From NCBI GenBank assembly GCA_002633005.1, contig NMRA01000758.1, positions 62,001 through 126,000 on the forward strand: 64,000 nt of DNA, given 5' to 3'. This DNA comes from Phoronis australis. Lineage: Eukaryota > Phoronida > Phoronidae. The notes beneath the pieces are model-generated. The model was given only the letters and a program-made list of their open reading frames with translations. It did not search any database and was not told where the DNA came from. This document shows, piece by piece, positions 24,001 through 35,700 of this stretch (the stretch's first letter is position 1; the number at the start of each line of letters is the position of its first letter). The translations under genes and the position numbers were made by a program.

Positions 24001-27000
24001 CTCATTTCATGAAGAAATATACCGATTTTGTTTAATAGCACATCAGACAGTGACCAAGCCACCAGAAGACAAAACAACAACTATAACTACGTCAGCAACA
24101 CCAGAAAAGACCATAACCACACCAGAGCTGACCAGTGAGGCAACAACAAAGGGGAAAGAAACAACAAGTGCAGACCAACAAACAACATCAGACCAACAAA
24201 CAACACCAGATCAACAAACAACAGCAGATCAACAAACAACAGCAGATCAACAAACAACAGCAGAAGGAATAACTGACCCAGCAGTGACTACAATGATGCT
24301 ACAAGGAACAACCACTGTAAACAACACAGCTCCAATACCTGGACCATCACAAACAAAACGTAAGTAGTCTTGGTAAAAATGGTGAANGACAGTCCACACT
24401 GGTTATCCTCAACTGTTTGTTTTCCTTAATCTTGTTCCTAGATTTTGATGGCAATGAAAACTACTACACAAGTTCATTCCTATAGAACAATAGCTGAGAG
24501 TCATCAAAAGGCTGTGTAAATTGTGTTTTGCTCATTTCATGAAGAAATATACCAATTTTGTTTAATAGCACATCAGACAGTGACCAAGCCACCAGAAGAC
24601 AAAACAACAACTATAACTACGTCAGCAACACCAGAAAAGACCATAACCACACCAGAGCTGACCAGTGAGGCAACAACAAAGGGGAAAGAAACAACAAGTG
24701 CAGACCAACAAACAACATCAGACCAACAAACAACAACAGAGCAACAAACAACAGCAGATCAACAAACAACAGCAGATCAACAAACAACAGCAGAAGTAAT
24801 AACTGATCCAGCAGTGACTACGATGATGCTACAAGGAACAACCACTGTAAACAACACAGCTCCAATACCTGGACCATCACAAACAAAACGTAAGTAGTCT
24901 TGGTAAAAATGGTGAAGGAGGGAATGCCGGCGGTGGTGGTAGTGGACATAATGGTGGAGGTGGCAGTGGTGGTGGTCGANTGGTGGTGGAGGTGGTAGTG
25001 GAGTTTGGTGGTAGTGGTGGAGGTGGTAGTGGAGTTTGGTGGTGGTGGTGGAGGTGGTGGTGGCGGGGTGGTGATGGTACCGGCAGTGGCAACAATGATG
25101 GATTTAGTAGAGATGCCAAAGATGGCAGCAGTAGTTATTGTAGTTATGACTGATTGTATAGAGTGTATCTATAACAGAAACTGTGATAGCTGCTGTGATA
25201 TTGACAGTTAGTGCAGAAAGATAACAAAGATGTTAAAGACAATAATAGTGCTTGTGATTGACATTTTTAATGTATTGTGATGATGGTGAGGACAGGGCAG
25301 GAAAGAGGATGGTACTACCAGTGTTGGTGCTATTTAGTGTTCACTATAAGGATTATTATTGTTAGAGTGGAGGTGATGCTTGTACTGGTAGTGCCAACAA
25401 TAGTTATGCATAACTATTGTTGGTTGCTAAGCAACAATACAAGTAGTACTGGTGAGTTCGGTGAAGACAACGCTAATGTTAGTAGAAACAGTGATGATGA
25501 TATTGATGACCTTTAGCAATGGTAAAAATTACAAAATGAGAAATCCTCCAAAAGAGCTTTATACGAAAACTTGATAAATTGTACTGATATTGAACAATGT
25601 AAATGGTTCATTGACAACATAATACATAATCCAATTCTTCCACTAATAGAAGAATCTGATTTTCTACATTTGCAGCAAATGACTGGATCCTGCCAACCAC
25701 AATAGGCTCCATAGTGACTGGCAGTGCAGTTCTTATCATGTTGAAATCATTCATAATGAAACTTCTCAACAGGTAATGATGGCAAAGATATTTAAACTTC
25801 AGATTAACTTGCCTCAAAGGATAAATTTTCTGGTTATCCTAGACAAATCCCCCTTCGGGTTCTAATTACTTATGTATGCGATGCTATGGAAGTTACATTT
25901 GTGGCCAAGATATTTTCTGTCATTTATATATGGTGATTTAGTGTGAATATCTGTTGACTCCATCTGACATATTTATGAAAAAAATACCGAAATTATTTGC
26001 TGTTGACAAGTGTTCTCGGACAATACTAGATTGAATTAGAACTTGGCTTGAATAGGATTTAGCCATTGTTTGATATGTAATGGACGGGAAATCACTGGAG
26101 TCGACGACTACAATTTGAGACTCAGTGAGAGAAATGGCACACAGTGGAAGTGAAGATGAACTGTATCACAGCCAGGCACCAGGAACCTGTTTGTTTGAAC
26201 CTGAGTACAGTGGCTGAAAATGCAGACACAGGCAGCGAATGAAGCAAGACGTCAATGACTAATAAGACTTCTCAGAGTGTTTTGTCATGCCAATCTCAGT
26301 GGAACATAGGTGTTGATGGGAGTATGACAACATTATATTTTACACTGCTGCGGAATGCAGGGCTGCTGAAAGGTTCTGGGTTGGAGAGTCAACAGCACTG
26401 TACATGGTGGAGCTGTGCTGGTTGCTGGCCGTGCACACTGCAATAACTATTCACACATGCAGATGACAACATCTCTGAGGTCTTGATTCACCAGTTACTA
26501 CAGCTCGCAACACTGCGTGTTTCAAAACGGCACTCCCAGCAGGTGGTGACAGAGCAGAGGAATGATGTGCCAACACTTCAACAACTTTCTTCAGAACTTG
26601 TTATGGAGGACCTTTTCTGATCTCTGCTGACATGTCCTTTATAGTAATTTGAAGGTATGAAATGTTTGCTGCACCCATAATGGTTTGGCACCACTTTAGC
26701 CACTGCGTGAAAGGATGACGTTGCAACGGATCTTGTCATCCAATTGAAAAATGGTGAAACAGAACAGTCATATACTCAGCAAGAACTCATAATTTACATA
26801 TTCCAGTATACAACAACCTCCAAGCAGACTGAGTAAACTAAGAGAAAGGCAAATAATAGTCTGTTAGTTGTTATTGTTCCAATGTGACGTGTAAGATGGC
26901 ACTGAAATCAGGCCTCAAACATCTCTTTCGGGGAAATTTGATCAACTTCAAAATTTGTCCGGGATAACCAAAAAGTGTGCAAAGAATGGTGGCCTTCTCG

Positions 27001-28336
27001 TTTAAATTACAAATTTCAAGACTGAAGTAGAGACGGAATGATAAATTTCAAGAAAGAGTGGAAAAGTGCTAAGCTGAGCACTGGTGCTTAATCTGAGCCA
27101 GACAGTCACCCGAGCCAAATATGGACTCTGAAAGTGAAGTCAAAAGACTCTAAGTTCAAAGAATGTGCTGCAAGGACATTTGCCTACACTACTTTGAATC
27201 AGCGCCCTCTAAAGGACACATGCAGTTGACTGGCTAAGTTATGCAACTCGACCAAGGAAAAAAATGAAGATTGAACAAATTCTGCCAACATTTTTGAAAC
27301 AATCAGTCGCCGATGATGCAAAATTAAATAATTGAAACTGTTTTTTGTCAGGAGTTCACATTTTGCAGAACAGACAATTGAAGATACCTTATTGTTCTAG
27401 AATACTATAATCAATTGTAAAAAATAATTGACGGACTTCATTGCGTTGGAACTCTTTTTTATAAATAGAAGCACTTGGCTACATTTCGCGCTTAGCACTG
27501 AGACTTTACCATTGCTACTCTAAAATTTATAAATTTTTCAGATGACTTTCTGGTTTAAGGCTAAAGTTTTAATCCGATGATGCCATCATTTGGTTACAGT
27601 TGGCATTTATCATGTCAGAAATCAACTCTGTAACTATTACTTTTAACATATTCACTGATCAATCAAATGATACTGGCTCTGTGATTATAGGAACAAAGAT
27701 GTTGCCAATCAAGACAAGCCTAGTGGTAATGCGGGGGTCGACAACCCCGACTACATCGATGCCTACAATGGCACTCCATTGACATCTCTACAGTCATCCC
27801 TTCCTGGTGTTCCCATGACAAAGCTGCCGGTCACAGATCGGATGGTGAACAAAATGACTTCATACCACAAAACAATGGAGATAGACGTGGATGCCCTCTA
27901 CAAACAATTCAATCCCCCCAATAGGTCCAACACAACGAATGGGGTACCAGTGGGTAGACCAACCTCAGAGCAGTTCCAGCGACAGTCACGAATAGCAAAG
28001 CCGTTGCCAGCCAACTCCGTCGTTCCAAACGGTGTCCAACAGCCCAATCAACTACCAGCTCCAACTTTAGCTGTGGTTGATATCAGTCAACTATCTATGC
28101 TACAAGCAGGCCCCAACAACAGATCTGTAGTCACAAATGGTGTTAGACCCGTGCAGCCACGACCAGAGACCAATAGGATCTCCAGACCCGTAAATATGGG
28201 AGTGCAGGAAAACGGATTACCTGCACTGACACCTGCAGATGGTGATCTTTACTATGCTTATCAGCAAATGCCTGAGCAGGACTACTGTTTTTACGGTGAA
28301 CTTTACCCTCCAACAAAGGGTGTCTACAATGTCTAA
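9040..28336 (+). CDS. Type I membrane SUEL-lectin/mucin receptor with long Tyr-containing tail
   Basis: Model: join 9040-9091, 15975-16304, 18384-18557, 21081-21113, 24039-24359 (and/or 24569-24889), 25676-25772, 27691-28336. With one mucin exon it is 1653 nt, 550 residues; every junction is in frame. Order: signal peptide (1-17), SUEL/galactose-binding lectin domain (about 18-127, eight Cys), a Cys-bearing exon with two N-glycan sites (128-185), a Thr-rich stalk (186-303), a transmembrane segment (about 311-331), and a cytoplasmic tail (336-550) with an NPDY motif at about 354-357. SUEL domains bind galactose or rhamnose-type sugars in many family members, but the usual sugar-contact region (YGR; GTxKYL) is only partly kept (FGR; STYMVL). 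The ectodomain modules sit on phase 1-1 exons. I infer a cell-surface lectin receptor with endocytic or phosphotyrosine-type signalling. Ligand unknown. Exons 3 and 4 are the least certain. Confidence 0.75.
13761..14444 (+). repeat. Long duplicate, copy A, ends exactly at 'n' 14445
   Basis: About 684 bp nearly identical to 14532-15215, with a handful of single-base differences. Copy A stops at the base before the 'n', as a contig end would. Confidence 0.85.
14532..15215 (+). repeat. Long duplicate, copy B
   Basis: Second copy of 13761-14444. The 86 bp between the 'n' and this copy (14446-14531) is unlike the sequence before copy A and contains gggcggttaa twice. Copy B continues into the natural next repeat module, while copy A does not. 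Confidence 0.85.
15975..16304 (+). CDS. Exon 2: SUEL (galactose-binding) lectin domain
   Basis: Acceptor ..ttacag|GT, donor G|gtaagt, 330 nt, phase 1-1. Eight cysteines are in SUEL order, with recognisable blocks: TVSLSCNA near the start, LQFGR (for the family's YGR), the LTSCSVSA block, and a closing VLDYEC. Two N-glycosylation sites (NKT, NLT) are seen. The loop after the seventh Cys is extended and Pro/Thr-rich compared with typical members, so sugar specificity may differ. Confidence 0.85.
16906..17052 (+). repeat. 37-bp tandem repeat, 4 copies
   Basis: Unit aaaaatatataccattactg followed by tgttaaaagtctatagt; the first copy is one A shorter. Flanks and unit resemble the single-copy text near 46734-46775, so this is an internal expansion of a dispersed repeat. 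Confidence 0.9.
17205..17750 (+). repeat. About 36-bp minisatellite, ~15 degenerate copies
   Basis: Unit contains gccagatctgtaataattta and gattcgcccacaacat with substitutions and small indels between copies. Repetitive peptides (LNYY on one strand, NNLDS on the other) come from it. Confidence 0.9.
18384..18557 (+). CDS. Exon 3 (probable): short Cys-containing extracellular segment
   Basis: Acceptor tctcaaatttag, strong donor T|gtaagt, 174 nt, phase 1-1, open throughout. It encodes 58 residues with three Cys and two N-glycan sites (NMS, NTS) and several Tyr. No family recognised. Phase symmetry, the strong donor and the glycan sites support it; the acceptor is weak. Confidence 0.5.
18558..21080 (+). 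other. Intron 3 of the SUEL/mucin receptor gene
   Basis: About 2.5 kb. Contains the MITE-like element at 19034-19431. The 126-codon frame at 18678-19058 has no domain or compatible splice sites. Nothing else seen. Confidence 0.5.
19034..19431. mobile_element. MITE-like element, copy 3 (about 400 bp)
   Basis: Left end taaaatctcaccaattcagg at about 19033; right end tcctaaattggtgatatttt is its inverse. The inner block tctggtggtagctatggtg is the inverse of the block shared by copies 1 and 2. It includes a segment (about 19110-19215, tttctgttgacaaagga) also present at 34205-34290. Confidence 0.6.
21081..21113 (+). CDS. Exon 4 (possible): 11-codon Thr/Ser micro-exon
   Basis: Acceptor tacttttcag, donor G|gtgaga, 33 nt, phase 1-1. 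It encodes a Thr/Ser-rich piece (ITTTASSDTT) that would extend the mucin stalk. Small, so support rests on splice signals, phase and composition. Confidence 0.45.
21145..21212 (+). repeat. (TTG)n/(TTA/TCA)n microsatellite
   Basis: Runs of gttgttgtt and attattatcatt, 32 bp after the micro-exon. Confidence 0.85.
22086..22374 (-). mobile_element. Decayed LINE (non-LTR retrotransposon) 3' end of the RT frame
   Basis: Reading the minus strand from 22374, one frame gives PVFKSANLRCSTYHLMIELG, RRNN, an in-frame stop, then RPERIRKVCYEDEIETEIH and LLLDCPVLADLRNYLL. This is the conserved C-terminal region of LINE reverse-transcriptase proteins ('R.S.H.L.IE.GR...PR..R.C..C...EIEdE.HfL..CP....LR..L'). 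It ends at TGA near 22152; a different frame continues with KKYSIIHS, indicating a frameshift. The single internal stop and frameshift show a dead copy. The clade was not determined. Confidence 0.75.
23478..23857 (+). repeat. About 83-bp minisatellite, ~4.5 copies
   Basis: Units start gatcagttggccacacatg and contain gatgaagacggtgatgg and tcctcacacctagtagccca, diverged by substitutions. It runs directly into the duplicated segment at 23858. Confidence 0.85.
23858..24386 (+). repeat. 529-bp duplicate, copy A, ends at 'n' 24387
   Basis: Nearly identical to 24388-24916 with a constant 530-bp offset and about seven differences by eye. The whole mucin exon is contained in each copy. Confidence 0.9.
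24039..24359 (+). CDS. Exon 5 (copy A): Thr/Gln-rich mucin stalk
   Basis: Acceptor tttaatag|CA, donor C|gtaagt, 321 nt, phase 1-1. Rich in Thr, with tandem DQQTTA-type heptapeptide-like units and an NNTAP glycan site near the end; expected to be heavily O-glycosylated. Whether one or both copies exist in the genome is unclear because an assembly 'n' lies between them; either option keeps the frame. Confidence 0.75.
24388..24916 (+). repeat. 529-bp duplicate, copy B
   Basis: Second copy of 23858-24386. It begins at the base after the 'n' and continues into unique GGT-rich sequence. Confidence 0.9.
24569..24889 (+). CDS. Exon 5 (copy B): Thr/Gln-rich mucin stalk
   Basis: Same exon as 24039-24359 with intact splice sites and frame; differences include Pro-Asp to Thr-Glu in one unit and Gly to Val near the end. 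If the duplication is real the protein would be 657 residues with a double-length stalk; if it is an allele, only one copy belongs in the model. Confidence 0.6.
24925..25085 (+). repeat. (GGT)n-rich low-complexity sequence with 'n' at 24980
   Basis: Long runs of ggtggtggtgga. The third 'n' lies inside it, as expected for a sequencing or assembly stop in a simple repeat. Confidence 0.9.
25676..25772 (+). CDS. Exon 6: transmembrane segment
   Basis: Acceptor tctacatttgcag, donor AG|gtaatg, 97 nt, phase 1 in and phase 2 out. It encodes a hydrophobic stretch (TTIGSIVTGSAVLIM) flanked by Lys on the inner side (LKSFIMKLLNR across the junction). The membrane segment is slightly short, about 20 residues, with Gly and Ser, typical of type I receptors. 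Confidence 0.75.
25773..27690 (+). other. Intron 6 of the SUEL/mucin receptor gene
   Basis: About 1.9 kb, gt..ag. No exon, RNA gene or recognisable transposon seen. Confidence 0.6.
27691..28336 (+). CDS. Exon 7: cytoplasmic tail and stop
   Basis: Acceptor gtgattatag, phase 2 entry (AG|G = Arg), 214 codons to TAA at 28334-28336. Near the membrane it has NPDYIDAY (27743-27766), an NPxY motif of the kind bound by PTB-domain adaptors and used for clathrin uptake. The end is Tyr-rich (YYAYQQ, DYCFYGELYPP), offering YxxL-type and possible SH2 sites. The middle is Pro/Asn/Gln-rich and probably disordered. No kinase, TIR or death domain. Confidence 0.75.
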
Positions 28337-29370
28337 ATATGTGGAGACACCTATTGGTAAATTAACATGCTAAACCATATATTCAAGTCATCGAGATTGA
28401 GTACGTAATACTTTTTAATGAAGTAGTTATAGCACTTACTAACTGCACTAATAAGTTTAACGAGCAACAGTCATGTTTTGAGCAAGTAAATACTCTACGA
28501 CAATACTGTTACACTTGGCAATAGATGTCACTATCATACACTGAACTAGTACAGACAGACAAATACTAAAATAATCCTGAACACAAATTTTAAAATCAAC
28601 AGCACATCACAAATGTGAAAATGTGACAGACCTGCTAGATAGTATTTATCTCAGAAGTGACTTTATTTGTTAACTATGTTTTTAACCTTTTCATTTATTT
28701 ATTTATATTGTATTTTCCAGCTCATGTAAATTACTTTAAAGAAAGCATGGGATACATTTTGTCTGTTGGGCATTAATGACACTTACTCCTTGTAGAGTCA
28801 CTTATGCACAGGGCTTTACAGCTCATAAGCAGTTTATTTTTGTAGAGATTCCGTTATTAGTAAGCGGATATTATTTAATTTTGCAACAGTTTGGTTGATG
28901 TTTAATTTCCTAACCGTTAACTAATCTGAGTTGTGGGCTGCTAAGTATTACTTAATAAACATATCTATGACAGGACAGTATTATATAATTTAACACTAAA
29001 CAACAGAAACCACTAACTGAGCATTAAAAAAGTAGCTTTAACGTTTCTTACAATCCATTTCCCATAATAACGGCAACATAATCATCTATGCCTTGTCACC
29101 AGATGGCGATAGCGTAGATGTAGATGTGGACAGTGTTCTGCATTCTGCATGCTTGTATTGGGATTCAATGCAGTGGAATTTCTCAGAGTTTTTCAAGAAT
29201 ACCATGATGACTTTGAATATCCCTTGATGTGCTACGAGATTTAATCAGAAGATTCACATAATAGTATCCAACTTCTCAAAATGTTTTTGAAGGATAGAAA
29301 CTGCCATTGAACTTGTCAAATCAGCACGTCTTGTCCACTTGAATTAGAAACTGCATCAAGCTAGATGACT
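28337..29370 (+). other. 3' UTR and flank of the SUEL/mucin receptor gene
   Basis: AT-rich sequence after the stop. AATAAA at 28954-28959 is a plausible poly(A) signal, giving a 3' UTR of about 0.6 kb. Confidence 0.45.
28954..28959 (+). terminator. Candidate polyadenylation signal AATAAA
   Basis: Canonical hexamer about 620 nt after the stop codon of the SUEL/mucin receptor gene. Confidence 0.4.
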
Positions 29371-29779
29371 TCTGAGCTCTCACTACACTATCAAGCAAGA
29401 TGGTACTGAGCTCTCACTACACTATCAAGCCAGACGTTAGTGAGCTCTCACTACACTATAAAGTTAGGCGATACTGAGCTCTCACTACACTACCAAGCTT
29501 GACGATAATGAGCTCTCACTACACTATCAAGTCAGATAATACTGAGCTTTCACTACAATATCGAGCCAGAAAATACTGAGCTCTCACTACACTATCAAGC
29601 CAGACGATAGTCAGCTCTCACAACACTATCAAGCGAGACGGTACTGAGCTCTCACTACACTATCAAGCGAGACGGTACTGAGCTCTCACTACACTATCAA
29701 GCGAGACGGTACTGAGCTCTCACAACACTATCAAGCCAGACGCTACTGACCTCTGCCTACACAACCAAGTGAGATGCTA
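29371..29779 (+). repeat. 34-bp minisatellite, ~12 copies
   Basis: Unit tgagctctcactacactatc plus aagcgagacggtac, each copy bearing GAGCTC. Three neighbouring copies near 29640-29710 are almost identical, while the edges are diverged, as in unequal crossing-over. Confidence 0.95.
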
Positions 29780-32700
29780 TTGAGCTCTTGTTTCGCACAA
29801 ACTAAATTAAATATATTTCCCTGATAGTAGGGGTGTGCCAAACCATTGTAATATTAATGACGATAATAAAATACTACTAGACCAGTGTTAATTAAAAGTA
29901 GCATTATATTAAAAGCTAACAACCAGAATCTAAATCCGTACACTTGTGAATTTTAGTCACAAAAATAGTATTTTGCACATAAAATACGTACATATAAACG
30001 ACGAATGGGTGCTAAAACTATTAAAATTTCCCAACATGTTGCAGGCAATATAGTTCTTCCTCACTGAGCTACCCAAGAATACAAATATATCTATACATAT
30101 ACCTATACATGCTTAATAATAGCCATCCTAATGAATGAGAGTCACATTGACTATTTCTGTTAACCATCTGTAAGGTGAATAGGAGTGTTTAATTACAGTC
30201 TTGACATGCAAACTACAACCTGATTGACAGGGGTTGTCAATCACTATATTGAGTTGATCCATTCTCATTAGCTATGATTTCCTTGGGGTCACATGACTGC
30301 GCAATTAGACACATTCTCAGTGAGTGCACCCTCATAACATGTCAGGTATTTCAATGTGTGCTAGCAGCAGATGCTGGCACTGGGATCAAAGCATGCCTTG
30401 AACTGGGGATGTTGAAGAGACTGATGCTGTCTTTGAAGGCATACGATAAGGACTGAGCTGGAATAACAAAAAATATCAACTCAACGTAAGATGGTGGATT
30501 ATCAATGATATCACAGCTAGCGTCAACACACACAGCAGGACTGAAGGGGGTTCATTGAGATTACAGTTAGTACATACTTAAGCTAGGGAGACCAGCTGGA
30601 GCTTGTTTCAAACGGCTGTACTACATTATAAGGAAAAAACTGCAGGTTTAAAAGACAATTGAGCCATACTGGGCACATGTGCTGTCAATGTTTGGTGCTG
30701 ACTTTAACCAGGTACGTGACTCGACTCGTATTGTTATCATATACATGTGTAACATGAACTTGTCTCCAATGTCTTGAAGCCTAGCAGCTGCATAAACCTG
30801 AAATGTTTGGAGTGTTTCTGTTCTAAAATATCTAAACCGATTGCATTTGTTTTTATAGGTTCTTCAATTCCATGATTAACTTGAAAATTGAATCTTTTAT
30901 TTCAACAGTAATATCAACTTATTCTAATTGAATAATCCACACATGAAGCCTAGTATAGCAAGTTTCAATCCATCAAAAACAACCACACCTTACTCTCATT
31001 CAATTTCATCTACATTTTAGGTTATTTTTCCTTAAATTTAACCTTAAAGCACAACACAAATGAGCTGCTACACCTCATGAACTATGTGCTAGAGAAGTGA
31101 ACGGACTATAATTGAGATAGTCACCTCTAAGGCTCTCGAGTGAAGGATGAGGCATAGAGAATTACATATGACTTTAAACAACTTTAAAAAGTGTGGCCTC
31201 TTTAATGATTCAGCAGAGCAATTAAAAACTCTTTGTAGATTGACTATAGAGTATGGCAAGTAATTTACCTCAAAGAGATCACTGACTACAGAAAAATTGA
31301 TACACGATCAAGCGTTCCTAAAATTAATGGCCAACCAGGAAGCAATGATATATAATTCAAATTTTACGAACAGGAAAAATATGAAGCAGTTACGCCCACT
31401 AATCTTCGTGCAACCATCAGTTTTTCCCATTGTTTACATAAAATTCCAAAATTTCCAGCAAACAGGCCCACCTTTAGATAGGCCCAGCTGGCATACATGA
31501 GGAAAATTTTTCAAAGATATGACCAGAGTATACATTTAGGAAAAATATGGATGGCTGAATCCCAAAACTTTCCCCTAGGTAATGGACACCAAAACCGTAA
31601 GTCAATTTCAACCATAAGGTCTTTTAATATCAAACTGCTTGAAGAATCATGATGAAAAGTGGCAGGTGTGAGAGGAGCATTGCTGACATATTTTGCAACC
31701 CCTAGAGGCTTTTTAACTGTCTTAGCATTGCTCCTTTAAGTGGGAATGTATAAAATAATTATCATACCTTGTGTCTGCGATATATGTAATGCACACGGTG
31801 GGCGCATGTCAACATACTGCGATGCTCTTGTTTATTATGAAGCGCTCTTAACTTCGACATTACCGAATTCCCCAAAATATCAACTTGTTCATGTCCATCT
31901 GAAAGGTCTAATAAACTCCTATCTGTGAGGACAATCACTAATAGACAATACCGTGTATTAGCTCTCTTGCTTTCCATTTGTTTCCAGCTACAATTAACTT
32001 GGCCCAGTGTATATTTGGTCACCTCAAAACACATGCCTGAACATATATTATAAGTTGATTTTCATCCCTAAAGTAGTATTTCCTGAATGTATGCTCGTAG
32101 TATACCAAGGTTTAACTTGCCACGATCTTTCATACACAAGGTTATCGAAGTTTCAATGTACTTAATACGAACAACACAACTGTAGCCGTCGCATAATACA
32201 ACAAAACTTTATGCTCGACTCATTTGCATATGATAGAAACAAGGCGCCCAGATGGGTCAATGAAGCTAGGTTCCTAAATAAAATACTAGGTGCACGAATG
32301 CCATAGAAGTTCATTTATTATGACCATGAATAAGATGAAGTAGTACAAGTGAAAAATACAAACTATACTGCAAAACATAGTATCACATATTGTGCGTAGA
32401 TAGACAATCAAAACACGACATGAGGTGAAGGCAGTTCATGCTCACAGCCAACATGGGGGTTGTGCAAAGTTCAATGGAGATTGTTGATCAATCCACATGG
32501 TTACTGCATGCATACAGTGGCTACCCTTAAAGAAGAAAATTCAACATCAAGGTATTGTAAATGAGATACATTGAAGAAAAGGGGCTCTGGTGAGCATTTC
32601 AATACTTCTACAATAAACAAACTGATCTCCAGATACTAAAAGACTCAACTCTGTATATGATTTGGAGGATACTCCCGACATCTTACTCATGAATGTGTAA

Positions 32701-35700
32701 TATGGGATGATGATGATGAGTGATAGTGCCTGTGTTACTACACAGGGCATGTTCAGGTAGCATTTACCTGGCTAAGCTTAGGAATGGAATGCCAGGTCAT
32801 AAAGCGAGTCTGGTGAACATATTAAAGGCGAGGAACTACTGTTTTACCTTCATGAAGAGGAATGTACGGTGTTAAGTATTTAACAGGTGATTCTCAACTC
32901 AATTGAAACCCTGGACAGAGGCACCAATATTCACAACACACCAGAAAGGGTATAACCAGAGGTTACTGCATAGAACTCTGACTAGAGCACATAGTATTAC
33001 ATTATTGAATGCCCTGAAAACGGACACCCATGGATGAAGATGACACGAAAACGGGAAGAAAAATTAGTGGCCCCAGAGAAGTCAGGTATCAAATGCTAAA
33101 AAGAAAGAATTGCAGTAATGAACAAGAAACAGAAAAATAAGGAAAGACTAAACTCAATAATCCAAACAATTCCTGATACAATTTGTGAGTTTTGTTTATA
33201 TTTCAGGGAGTATAACATATTTTTACTTAGAGGTCAATAATGAAACAAGAGTTTTGAAATATTGATGGTTACGTATATTTACCTTGATCAAGTAAATATT
33301 TTGCTGCTATTTCCACATCTAACAACATTTGAACAGATGTTGCAACACCCACACAAGGATAACAGTTCAGTTTTTAATTTGTAATCAGTTGTCATAAACT
33401 AAACAGATTTTGACATCAGGGACAAAAAATATTTCATGTTGCATCAACCAGTTGTGCACCAAGACTAATCATAACTCAAGAAGATTAGCCATTAGAATGA
33501 GTGATTGAATACTTCACAAAAATGTAGCAAAATTCTGCAACTGGAGTCTTTTTTTCAACAGCCAAGCAACAAATACGTTTTACTTTCTTCTAGTTTGAAC
33601 AAATACTGGGCTAAAAAATATGAGGAGAGATAACCCACTAGAAAAAATTAGTAAATGTTAAAGTAAACACACATAAAATCTTTTTGTCAATGACAACACT
33701 TCAACTGTGGACAAAGGCACAGCAGAAATATGACAGGACTATCACTAACACAGTAAAAGAAAATTGAAATCAGAAAGGCTAAACACATGGTATTGGTTGA
33801 ATACTGGACTCCACCGTCTGCTAAAATTCGAACATGTTTATAACATTTCCCTCTTGCACAGAATTTGATTAACTACAGTGACAAAAAAAGAAAAAATATC
33901 AGAGAAAGGATCAAGTTAAAAATATTTAAAAAATGCTAAAAACTGGGAAATTTTCGGGTTCTCTGCGGCCTTGGCTATGAAAGTACCATAGGGATAATAA
34001 AACAATTATCTTCTCTGCCAGAACTATACACCCTATTTAAATGTGTATTTAAATGTGTATTTGCGTGTTCCTAACTATATAGAACCTCATGGATTGAACA
34101 TAAAAACTTCTTAAAATATGTCATTGAATCTTTTACGCAAAAATATATCATATTCATTACACCATATCTTAAATGTCAATATAGTGTTTGATTTTACTTT
34201 ATTTCTGTTTCTGTTGACAAAGGATGTTATTACATCCGAAAATTTCAGTTAATCCATTCTTGTTGTTTTATTTACCTATTTATTTCCTAACTATACTAAT
34301 GTATAGCAGGAACTAAACGACGATGCTATTTGAACATCATCTATGCTAAGCAAATTGCAGTTGTATTCATTGACAACTTGTAAATGTGAAATTCTGCAAA
34401 GAGATGACCTTTGTAGTAATAACTTGGGGTCACATAGTGCCATTTTGCAGTGTTATTTTCCAAAACCACGTCATTTTGACACAAAACTCGTTTTTAAAAA
34501 CATTAGGCAATTTTCAACCTACTTCATATCCACATCGTTGCTATATGTACCGTATATTTCTAACTAATTTGGCCAAGCAATCAAGGAGAAAGGGAATTAG
34601 CCTCCGAGTTCCACTTTAAGCTGCGTTTACTTAGTATACGCAGACCAAATGCGACAGTTGTGTGACTAAACGAAGGGTTCAAACATAAATCACTGACATT
34701 GCATGTCAATTTCAAAAGGCTTATTGTCTACAAACAACACCTATAATTCACAGACGGGGGGGGGGCCTCACAAATTTCTAAGCCACTATTCAGACTAGTT
34801 ACCCCTCTCCTCTACCCAAAATGTGTTTTATAAACCAGTGATCTCATTTCATTAACTTTACATTAGAAAAGATAATTGATGCGCAATCACCTTTACATGG
34901 TGATAAATTAAACTTGGCAAAGAGCCCAGCAGTCAAGCGTTTGAAAACCTATTATTTTAATAAAGGTAATGCAAAGTGATTTTTTTTTTAAAACCACTGG
35001 TTTTTCAAGGTCACTGGAAAATGACTCAACCAGGTCATTAGAGCATCACCTGTGGGAAAAACAAGCAAAACCAAAATGAAAATATTTTTACAAAATTTAG
35101 CAAAAATTTGAACTTTTTAATCTACAAAAATTGTGGGAGTCACAAGATTGAATTCCTTTATTCGTAATAACTTATGCAAAATTTGTTGTTTATACCCGGT
35201 GTTTTGAAAGCATTCAAAATAAGGACTTTACAATCATGTTAAATGTTAAAGAGCAGTTTGCCACAGAATGAATAAAAAGCAACTTGATTTGTATTGTACA
35301 TGACATATAAAACAAAAACATATCACTCAAATGCATTGATCCTGAATGCAAGACTGGAAATAGAAACAGGGCTGGCTAATTGAAAGAATGGTGACATGCA
35401 CTTGGTGTGACAAACCACTGACCCATAGCAAGATGTTAGTGGAGGCTGACAATAACTAGTTACAACAGCACTCCAAATGTTTGTAGTCAATTCTGTTATG
35501 CTAGATTATTTATTATCTCTTCTGAATAATTTGTCAAAACGATATACCCCTGTCACTGTGCTGTGGTTCTGAAATCGGGGGATTTACGGAGTATCATATC
35601 ACTGAAAAGGTGCATTGTATTTTTGTAAACTGGATCTTGGGGTAGGAACAGTCTGCTCTAATACTGCAGTTTTAAGTGATTATGGGAGGTTTCCTCTGTG

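Larger units (their letters stand above)
21114..24038 (+). other. Intron 4 of the SUEL/mucin receptor gene
   Basis: About 2.9 kb. Contains a (TTG)n/(TTA)n microsatellite (21145-21212), a decayed LINE fragment (22086-22374, minus) and an 83-bp minisatellite (23478-23857). Confidence 0.6.

Noticed and set aside
25005-25211. Val/Gly-rich open frame
   Set aside because: Translation of the (GGT)n tract.
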